From assembly GCA_958450365.1 (NCBI GenBank), contig CAUEEP010000378.1:62001-126000 (forward strand): DNA of 64,000 nt, in the 5' to 3' direction. Under the pieces are notes generated by a model. It was given only the letters and a program-made list of their open reading frames with translations, had not been told where the DNA came from and did no database searches. Each line of letters opens with the position of its first letter. Within the stretch, counting starts at the first letter, position 1. Positions 1-8,900 of this stretch are shown in pieces. Made by a program: the position numbers and the translations under genes. This stretch comes from Mesorhabditis belari. Its lineage: Eukaryota; Nematoda; Chromadorea; Rhabditida; Rhabditidae.

Positions 1-835
1 GGTTTGAAACGATAAGTGTATCCGCCTTGGATATAGTACTGCAAGCTCGTATTGTAAGCTTTCATCGTGTCGCCGTAGATGAGTGAAGCCTCTCGGATGG
101 CCAGTGCATTGAATCACAGCATTTTCAGTACACCGTTGTTTTCGATGTCTTTAGCACATTTGCAGACATCGGATGACGGCGGGTTTTGCTTGAGTTTTTG
201 ATATTCTTTAAGAGTCATTTCCCAGGCTTCCTGCATGTGGAAGACATGAACGACTCGTTCAAGAGGAGAGAAGAATCCGATGTCCCATTTCTTGTCACCC
301 ATATGAGAGAGGACCTAGAAAGACGATTGGATATGAGCATTTGTTTTATGAGAGCTGTGTTTTATGATCTTCAGAAACCCTACACAATTCTCAAAGGACA
401 AAAAGGATTTACCCTACTCTAGATGCTGTTTATAGTTTGTAAAACACATCTTCAAGTCCTTCATTAAGCATACTTGTTTCAGTAAACTTATGGAGTATCC
501 AAATAGTAGAATTGTGCTTACCATTATGAAATTGTACTTCCTAGTAAAGTAAAGTAAAGTATTGTAAAGAAACAATAGAGCTTTCATTTGAGCAAATTGT
601 AACTCGTTAATTATTCGTTGAGAAAAGAAATTTTTAACACCCACGGTGCAAGACTTGGTACTCGACTTAATATTAGTAAACGAATCACTCACCTCATCCA
701 ACGTCTTCATTCCATCGGTGAGGTACATCGAGTCGCTTGGGCCGCGTCGATCTGGTGCATGTGAGAGAATTGGGCGATCAGCTGACAAGTCGAGATTCAC
801 CTGAAAGATCTTTGCCACGTTTTTTGGTGGACCTA
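1..835 (-). pseudogene. Unrecognised nematode protein gene, partial, with in-frame stop
   Basis: Two exons read on the - strand. The upstream exon runs from about 835 (acceptor in CCTCTAG or a little further up) to 693 and ends at donor GAG|gtgagt; it encodes ...LSADRPILSHAPDRRG... to MKTLDE. The next exon starts at 314 after TTCTAG in phase 0, encodes VLSHMGDKKWDIGFF, RVVHVFHMQEAWEM and a CKC motif, and continues to the window edge (...YIQGGYTYRFK). The same frame stays open across its whole length except for one TGA at 116-114, between LKML and FNALAIRE. A CGA-to-TGA change would explain it. The clear coding character on both sides of the stop suggests a recent nonsense mutation, a sequencing error or a young pseudogene. 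I do not recognise the family. The 5' end is probably the signal-peptide exon at 1622. Confidence 0.5.
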
Positions 836-1361
836 GAGGAAATGGTCCTATACCAGAACAGAAACCAGAAACTATATCAAAGTACAAGACTTTCTTGTTT
901 TGCCACTTTTTATTTGGCTCAGTCGGTTTTTCTAAAATCGAAGTTAAAATCGAGGCCTCACCAGAGCCCTTTTTGCGGGGCGAGCAGTTTATTAACTCGC
1001 TCGCCTCGACGGCTAATAAGAGGATGGCATGGCTGAGTTGTTAGCACGGCCGGCTCTAAGACGGTAGCGAGAATAAAGGGCTCGGTTCGACTCTTGTCAC
1101 ACTTCTCTCATGTTTTCAAAAACTTTTTTTTGAAACTCAAAAATGTTGGGCTGGATAGAAGGCTAAGCCAACGTTCAGCCGCTGACAAGAGCTGCCGTGA
1201 GGCTCTTATTTGTTTCGAATAGAACTTGTTTCAATAGAACTTGTAGCTGAACCTAGAAGAATCATTCAAGATCTTTAACGGTGCTAAATACTAGGTGTAA
1301 AGTGCTAACTTTAACAAGAAGATCAGTCTAGCTAGAGTTTTTGATGTGAACAGGTAGATCG

Positions 1362-1622
1362 CTAACAACCTATTGAAAGAATCAATGCTTTACAAACCGT
1401 TGGCACAGAATTCTTTTCGGTAGTTGATGGTTCAAATTTTTGAAGAGCACGAACGTTGATCGAGTGAATGGAATGTGCAACGCTAGCTCCAAACCATTGA
1501 GATGCTCCGGCAGACTGGAGCACACTTGAGCACTGATTTTTCGCTTTTTGTTGGGATTCAGCTTGGATTCGAGTTGCAGAGAGAGTTGCAATCAAAAGAA
1601 AGAATAATTGTAAGTTTTTCAT
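1362..1622 (-). CDS. Secreted-protein first exon (signal peptide), likely 5' end of the edge gene
   Basis: The ORF starts MKNLQLFFLLIATLSATRIQ, a typical signal peptide with a cleavage site near A21, and continues with a Cys-containing polar stretch to a stop at 1362 (86 aa unspliced). A TATA box (TATAAAAG on the - strand, 1678-1671) lies about 50 bases upstream of the ATG, which supports a real promoter and start. Donors near the 3' end (ATAG|gttg in phase 1, ACG|gtttgt in phase 0) could splice to the exon at about 835, and the phase-1 donor fits that exon's acceptor phase. The alternative is a stand-alone 86-residue secreted peptide. No domain is recognised. Confidence 0.45.
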   Translation of the reverse strand: MKNLQLFFLLIATLSATRIQAESQQKAKNQCSSVLQSAGASQWFGASVAHSIHSINVRALQKFEPSTTEKNSVPTVCKALILSIGC

Positions 1623-1670
1623 TGTCGCTTGAGCGAGTTGGTTGGTTGATTGGACTGGATTCTGAATCCA

Positions 1671-1678
1671 CTTTTATA
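1671..1678 (-). promoter_or_regulatory. TATA box upstream of the 1622 start
   Basis: TATAAAAG on the - strand, about 50 bases before the ATG of the signal-peptide ORF. The spacing and match are those of a core promoter. Confidence 0.5.
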
Positions 1679-2139
1679 CCAGTGATTTACTTGTTTTCAA
1701 AACAAAATCCCCATTGAATTCACATCATTGGGGCTGTTTGATTGTGTCAATATTCAATCCTTACCATAATTTCGTTTCCAAATTTGATTAGCGAAAGGCA
1801 AAATGAAGGGAATTGCAGAGATTTTTGCACAAATTCACCCCAATTCAAAACAATTTTCACATTCGAAAAAAATAGAATTGAAAAATGATATCATTTGCTT
1901 TTCTTTTAATGAAGAAAAGATGAAAACAAGTGTTTTCTTTGGTGTTAGATCCAAAAGGAATAGTAAAACGGATCGCTTATCAATAAGTGATCAGTTTTAC
2001 TTTCCTTTAGAATTGAATCAAATTGGAAATTGGAAATACAAAAAAGATCCAAATTTTGAAAAGCTTTTGGCCGCTTTTCTCTATTAAAAATTGTAATTTT
2101 TCAATTCAAAAGCCAAAATATTCTACAGTCAATGGCGTC

Positions 2140-2560
2140 TAGTGACAACCTTTGAAAAACTGTCTGGCAAGTGTCCAATCTCCTTCAAAAGTGTCAAGTG
2201 TTAGATAGAGAATTGTAGCTTCCATTCCCGGCATCGTTTTTCTATTGAAACTTGGGTAATTAAATCGGCAGGTCGGATCTTTGTCGTGCTATCCGAAAGG
2301 GCCGTGTGCCAGACGCCGTTTTTTCCCACGAGGCTCATGAAAAGTACACACAAGGGACGGATGACCGCAAAGTATAGAGACATCTTTTTGGAAAAGTATC
2401 TGGCAAGTGGCCAATTTCTTTCTAAAGTGTCAAGTGTCAGATAGAGAATTGTAACTTTGATTCCCGGCATCATTTTTCTACTAAAAACATTCTGATCCGA
2501 CTTCTAGAACTCATTTAACAAGCGCTTGAACGAGCGCTAGTCTGTCATCTGTCATTAGGC
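2140..2560. repeat. Dispersed repeat, two tandem half-copies
   Basis: Two diverged copies of the same block (about 2150-2240 and 2395-2470) share GGCAAGTG..CCAAT..AAAGTGTCAAGTG and AGATAGAGAATTGTA, followed by CAAGCGCTTGAACGAGCGCT. The same block recurs at 49,735-49,900 and in part at 51,460-51,530, next to Tc3-like fragments, so it is probably a terminal part of that transposon family. No coding potential. Confidence 0.6.
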
Positions 2561-2601
2561 CTCTATTAAAAATTGTAATTTTTCAATTCAAAATATTATC
2601 C

Positions 2602-2790
2602 AGTCGACTCTCGATATAACGATTCTATCGGAATGGAATCGTTACATCGAAAATCGTCTACAAATAACAGAAATATAGAATGGGCTATTCTTAGGTTATT
2701 TCTCGTCACCCTTTATATACGATTTTTTATGTAGCGACTCCATTTCGCGGTTCTGACAGAATCGTTATATCGAGAAGGACTGTTGAATCT
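2602..2790. mobile_element. MITE with pogo/Tigger-like terminal inverted repeats
   Basis: The left end CAGTCGACTCTCGATATAAC is mirrored by the right end; its reverse complement starts CAGTCCTTCTCGATATAACG, and both continue into GATTCT. The internal sequence of about 130 bp is non-coding. CAGT-starting, CTCGATATAACG-type ends are typical of Tc1/mariner-superfamily pogo elements. The exact target-site duplication is not clear. Confidence 0.5.
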
Positions 2791-2851
2791 GTTGGCTATC
2801 AATCGATAAACAAACAATGGCCACAACATTTTTACAAATCTCAAAAAAATA

Positions 2852-2924
2852 AGCCCGATGCGGGGCTCGAACCCGCGACAGCCAGATTAAGAGTCTGGTG
2901 CTCTACCGACTGAGCTAACCGGGC
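2852..2924 (-). tRNA. tRNA-Lys(CTT)
   Basis: A 73-base cloverleaf. The acceptor stem GCCCGGT pairs with ATCGGGC (one G-U). The D arm has AGCTCAGTCGGTAGAGC, the anticodon loop is ACTCTTAAT with CTT, and the T arm is GCGGGTTCGAGCCCCGC. All A-box and B-box positions look intact. Confidence 0.93.
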
Positions 2925-3872
2925 TACGATTCCCCTCGTTGTGGAAGTGTTTATAAGAAGAGTGGCGGCAGGGAATGAATGTCTAAACTGTCAAAGTGTC
3001 AAAAATGGCAACAAAAGAAACAGATTGCGGACTTTTTGAATCGAGTTTTTATTTTATGAATTTAACAAATGCTATCAGAGGTTTAAAAATCTTCCATTAT
3101 AATCTCTTTTCCTGCTTTCCCTTTGTCAATCTTTCAGAGTTGATTAACAATGTTGTTTGAATTGTCAACAGTGAATGAAGTAAACAACGTTGAGCAATTG
3201 TTTCCACATCGACAAATCCTGTGTCTTGTTTTCAGCGCTTGTTTCTGGTTAAGTATATATTTAGAGATGATAAAGCCCATCACAGCACAAGTTTTTTTAA
3301 ACTTTATTCAAGTTTTGTTGAATGCTGGTTAGTAAAAGGGAATCTCTTGGATTTGGTGATTTGCTGAAATTGAATTGTGAAATCAAAATGGCTCAATTGT
3401 CGTAATTTTTTTGTAACTTTCTCAAAATTGTCAGTGTTTATTTGTGCAGCTGATGTTACATCACAGGACTCAATTCCAGGTAAGTTTATGTGTATCATGA
3501 GCAAAAAAATATCGAAAAACATTTATTTTTCGTCTCTTTTTAATGTGTTCCGATAAGCCACAGGAAGAAAAACCCAGCGTGTCTCCATTCCACAATCGTT
3601 CACACTCACCGTCTGGTTAGGAGTAAATTGAGTTTGGCACGTAGATGTCTAAAGATTTTCAGACTGTAGTATTGTAGCTATCTATAGCTACAGTACACAG
3701 TTCTAAAATCAGATTCTTCTATAACTCACTGAAAGCCACCAACCCATAGTAATATTTGTTGTCATTTGTCAATTGATACCAGGTGCTTCCCGTCATCGTC
3801 CTCGCTTGGATGGGGAATGCGTAGTCGAGAATTTGCCGAAGGTTTGATTTTTGCAAAAATGCAAAATTGATT
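2925..3872. other. Intergenic, little recognised
   Basis: No supported gene. A 60-codon ORF at 3150-3332 follows a TTTCAG at about 3135, but it has no recognisable domain and is probably chance. Confidence 0.4.
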
Positions 3873-3958
3873 AGCCGCATAGGGGGCTCGAACCCCTGAC
3901 ATTCAGATAGCTTTCGATTCGTAAAAGTCTGACGCTCTACCAACTGAGCTAATGCGGC
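3873..3958 (-). tRNA. tRNA-Lys(TTT) with a 13-base intron
   Basis: The acceptor stem GCCGCAT pairs perfectly with ATGCGGC. The D arm is TAGCTCAGTTGGTAGAGC and the T arm CAGGGGTTCGAGCCCCCT. The anticodon stem TCAGA/TCTGA encloses CTTTTA, then 13 extra bases (CGAATCGAAAGCT, plus-strand 3909-3921), then A. Removing them between positions 37 and 38 gives a standard CTTTTAA loop with anticodon TTT and a 73-base tRNA. Position 37/38 is the canonical eukaryotic tRNA intron site. Confidence 0.88.
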
Positions 3959-4599
3959 CATGTTTTGCGTGGGGGGAAGAGGGATCCAAAAGGCGGGAGT
4001 CGCCTGATTATTCAATCTTGAGAAATTGTAGTTCTTTGGACTGTCTAACATTGAAATCAATATCAAAAAAATATCTATTTTTAAATGTAGACCGATAATT
4101 TTACAAATCAGATATTTTTGATTAAGTCAAATTTTAAACTTTTACCGGTTTATTTATGGTTTCAGTATAGTTTTAAACAAAACGATTCAGTTTTTCATTT
4201 TTTTCCAGCAAAATTATTAGAAAAATTGATAGAAATTGAATGCTTGTTTTGAAAAATGGTAGCCATTCGAAGAATTAAGACATACTGTGTCCAATTGAAG
4301 CTTCATTAAACCTCGATCGCGTTTATGGCACGGGGAATGGCTTGACAACATGTTTGCCTGTGCTTAAACATGCAAAAAAACACCGTTTCTAGCACTTGAC
4401 TTGTCTCTTGAATTTCTCAATCTCATTTTTGTTTTAATGATTCATTTCTACTTGACTCTTTAATGTTCATAATCCGTTTAGTTTTCATTCACGCAAATGC
4501 AAAGAAACATTCGAATTTTGAATGATTCGTTGATCTCTTACTGGTGACATGTAAGGGATCAACGTAAGCGGATTGACGCCACTCGATCGTTTCACTAAC

Positions 4600-5260
4600 G
4601 TACTGGAAATGCTTTTTAGCTTTTTAGCAATCAAGTGGATAGTTTTTGAAAGTCATATATCAAAGCTACTGTGTAAAAACATGGTTACGGTAGTTGTGGC
4701 AGGCTCTAGGCTCTAGTTCTTGACTAGCCAGTTTAGATTACCGTAATCCGGACTGCCGATGTAGCTAAAGGCTACAGTCACTCAGATGCATCGTTGATTA
4801 CAGTAGGATTTATTAAACATTATAAAGATCTACGGATATAAGGATCGGTTACGGTAGTCAGGCTCTAAGGCAAATATTTGCCTCAGTGAAGCCGTGTCTT
4901 TAACATTTGTGTTCAGGTACCGTAATCTCTACGTCTTTAAGATTACAGTAAGATCTGATCGCTAGAAGAAGAGTGTAGGTCTAGTATTACAGATCTAAAG
5001 CTACGGTAATCAGATAATATTACTCTGTATTGCCCTCGTCGTTCTTGTTCCCAATTTCGCCTCTAGAAATCGCCAATCTAGGAAAAGAATAGAGACAAGA
5101 CTACGGTAATCGAGGAAAATCTCATTGCTCTCTCGATTTAGCTGCTTCTTTAACACACTGGTTACAGGATCTAGAATTTTAAGCAAAAATGCTAAAAGAT
5201 TTAGGGCATAAATTGATCGAAATCAGCCAAGAACACAAAATTACTTCCATGAGGTTTCAA
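4600..5260. repeat. Dispersed ACGGTA-type repeat with first copy of a 180-bp duplication
   Basis: The motif TACGGTAATC / CAGTCAGGCTCTAAGG type recurs irregularly. The segment 5085-5260 is repeated at 5625-5785 (about 90% similar by eye), so the two copies flank the GGCTCA array. No ORF of note. Confidence 0.5.
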
Positions 5261-5285
5261 TTTTTCTCAAATTTCAATTTCAATC

Positions 5286-5330
5286 TTAGGCTAAGCTTAG
5301 GCTGGCTCAGGCTTAGGCTAGGTTTAGACT

Positions 5331-5368
<38 letters not shown>

Positions 5369-5522
5369 ACTCGGGCTCAGGCTCAGACTCGGGCTCAGAC
5401 TCGGGCTCAGGCTCAGGCTTCAGGCTCAGGCTCAGACTCGGGCTTAGGGTTAGGCTCAGACTTCAGGCTTAGGTTTAGACTCGGGCTTAGGGCTTAGGCT
5501 TAGGTTTAAGCCCAGCTTAAAC
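5286..5522 (+). repeat. GGCTCA / TTAGGC hexamer array (degenerate telomere-like)
   Basis: It starts and ends with TTAGGC-type units (CTTAGGCT, GGCTTAGGTTTAGAC). The centre is GGCTCAGGCTCAGACTCGGG. TTAGGC is the nematode telomeric hexamer, so this reads as a diverged interstitial telomeric tract on the + strand. Confidence 0.65.
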
Positions 5523-5948
5523 CTCAGATTCATTCAGCAGAGCTTAGGGCTGACTGTAGGTCAACGGTAAAGCCATCATTGGTTTTCAGTTTTTAACTTA
5601 ACCAATTTCTTAATCACCAATCTAGAATAAAAATAGAGACAAGACTACGGTAGTCGAGGAAAATCTCATTGTTCTCTCGATTTAGCTGCTCCTTTAACAC
5701 AATGGTTTAACAGGATCTAGAATTTTAAATTTAGGGCATAAATTGATCAAAATCAGCCAAGAACACAAAAAATACTTCCAGCAAAGATTAGATGCATGAT
5801 TTCACCGGAACTCTCGCAAAAAACGGCAAAAAACGGCTTCCCAATCAGTGATGAGAAATTTTACGGCCTCTTTGAAAGTTGATAAGGCTTTTTTTTGGGT
5901 TTAAATAGGTTATTCATCAAATTTCTTGGCTTAGATCTTTTCAAGGAA

Positions 5949-8900
5949 ATGTTTATTGCTAAAATTTTATTAATTTCTGTACTTTTTCTAATTTCTAATG
6001 CATTTGATTGTCCAGTTGAGTACGATAATCAATTGGGCGGATGTCTTTTCCCTTTAACATTGAGTGGGTTCTTTTTCTTACCACTTTTAAAGCACAACTC
6101 GTTTTCTATAAAGCCTAAGTGCCAGAGTTTCGCTACAGAAATCGAGAACAATTAAAGTTTAGGAAAGTTTAAGCTCTCCTAAACAAGATCGAGGTTTAGG
6201 ATGTTTTTTGGGCTCTAGCAAAGGGCTAGTTGTTTTAAATTGAACGATATTCATTTGACAGATTCATTTGATAGATTCATTTGATAGATTCATTTGATAG
6301 ATTCATTTGAATGATTCATTTGACAGATTCATTTGACCGATTCATTTAACAGATTCATTTGACAGATTCATTTGAACGATTCATTTGAACGATTCATTTG
6401 ACAGATTCATTTGAACGATTCATTTGACAGATTCATTTGACCGATTCATTTAACAGACTCATTTGACAGATTCATTTGACAATGCCGAGCTATTGTGCAA
6501 CTCTTACGGAGGACATTTGATCTCCGTGCACAACGCTTTTGATAATGGACACATTGTGCAACTAGCAAATGGTTAGTTTAAAAAAATCTTTTACAAAAAA
6601 GCCAAATTTCAAATCAAAGATCAAAAATAAATAAACGGGAATGAGACAAATGCGACTACGACAAATAAAAAGCTTCTTTGAAAAGGCATTTTATCGTAAA
6701 TCAACTCAATCCATGTTGATTCTAAAATGCACTATTTCAATAAGCGCTTTAACTTCAATAAATAAAGACAAATCCGACTTTTTTTTTGCGCACCTGGACA
6801 TTTGCGTACCTTTTTTTCGCTGGAAAAGGCTGTAGAGCTTCAAAAATCGTTTCAGCTAGGGGAATCGTATGCGTAGATTCCGAATTTCAACAAATCAGCC
6901 CTCGCTGAGACGTCAAATTTGGGCTAAAAGGGAAAAACTGAGGAAAAGCGTTAAGTTGCGTATTTTTTGCCTTTTAGCCCAAATTTGACGTGTCAGCGAG
7001 GTCTGTTTTGTCGAAATTTGGAATCTACGCATACGATTTCCTTATGTGAAACGATTTTTGAAGCTCTACGACCTTTCCAGCGAAAAAAATGTGCGCAAAT
7101 GTCCAGGTGCGCAAAAAAGGTCGGATTTGTCCCACCCCCGAAGTAAGAAGCATTATTTGTTTCAATTTGGTTACCTTATTTTCTCTAATAGTAGTGCACC
7201 CTGATCGTCGTCTAAATTCCTCGAAATCTCGAGAACCGCTCATCAGAACCTATCGATGTGAGGTCGGAAAATGTAGCTGACGATGAGATCTAGTGGAGGA
7301 TTTGAGTGTTGAGTCTCTCGGAAAAATTGGAAACCGTAAAATAGGCATCAACTCGGCTCGCCGGGGTGCACTACTATTAGAGAAAATACGGTGTATATTA
7401 GTGTCTTGACTACGGTAGTTTTGCCATGCTATAGTGTGCCTACTCGCAAAAACGGCACTTACGATAAAATTCCCTTTACAAACGGAAAGATGACCTGCTT
7501 TTTACGCAAAATCACACAACTTTTTAATCTTTAAAAACCTCTACGAAGAGGTTGGTTGAAAGAATTTCGCTGAAAATTTCACTATATACGCTATATACGG
7601 CTATAAATCGTTGTTCAATTGATGCATACGAAAAGGAAACGAAAAGAGTGTCAGAAAAGACTTTCTGAACTTTCTGAACAGTCAATTCTATTAATAGGTA
7701 AACCTAATCTGAAATCTTTTCAGCTTGGGGCTATCCATCATTTTATTTGGGAACACGACGTGGAAATAATGGCTCATTTTTCAATGTTGATGGAACGCCG
7801 GCCAACTATTTTAATTGGGCACCAGGTATGTGAAGAGAAAACACGCAAACAATGCTGTAGGTCATCCAACAACGGATAACTGTGTGCTGGAGCTCGTTCC
7901 CGATGCTCAATCTATCTCTGTCAGTTGCTACGATGCACAAACGTCCATGTGTTTTGTGAAACAAACGACCGTTGGACCGCCAACTGGTGAGTGAGCGCTA
8001 AATGCTAAGGTTAAAGTGCATAGAGGAATTTTTAAAAAAAAACATTTATACACACGAATTATGTTGTACAAAAAATCTGAAAGCTCAGTCGATAAGCCCA
8101 AAATTTAGGGAAGAAAAAACCCATATGAAACAAATAATATAGAGAAAAACGTGTTTAAAGCTTCGGCAATTTTTGGCAAACCTTACCTATAAGAGCGCCA
8201 GACGGAAGGCAGGAAAGCAGTGATGGTCTAGGGGATAGTTCTAGGTCTAGGGGATGCTAGACTCCGAAGCTTATGCAAATCTTTCCTCTCGGGTTCAATC
8301 CTATAAGAGCGCCAGGTCGATAAGCTGGAAAGCAGCGATGGTCTAGGGGATAGTGTGCTATATTCCGAAGTCTATGCAATTTTTCCTCTCGGATTCAAGC
8401 CTACAGGGTGCGTCATAATTATTGCAACAAGATACTCAAGGCATTGCACACCAAGAAGTTTCACTGGAAGAAGATTTTTAAACAGAAATAGCTTTATTTA
8501 ACAGTAACAAATAAGGAAACAAGAGATCATTCGATATGACCGCCTTTTACCTTGATAACAGCCCTTAATCGGTTCGGATATGCCTCCACTGCGGCCCGAA
8601 TGTCATCTTGAGGAGTCGCCTTCCATCCTTTGGTCAAAGACTTCTTCAAGGTCAAAGAGCAGAAATTAGCCTCTAAGATTGCCCAAATGGAAAAGTCCAT
8701 CACATTGAGATCCGGTGAGTTTGGAGGCCATTCATCCTTGGTGATCACTGAGGGAAAGTTGGCCAATTACAGTCCTTGGTGATCACTGAGGGAAAGTTGG
8801 CCACACACCAGTCCTGAACCGTCTTCTTCGTGTGAGCGGGAGGCAATTAGGCAAGAATAACAGAAGATAGAACGCAACACAACAAAAAAGGGGGCAAAAA

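Noticed and set aside
2201..2473. 90-aa - strand ORF
   Set aside because: Lies wholly within a dispersed repeat; no domain or start context.
5895..5948. Upstream in-frame ATG for the lectin
   Set aside because: Would put 18 residues before a perfect signal peptide; 5949 fits secretion.
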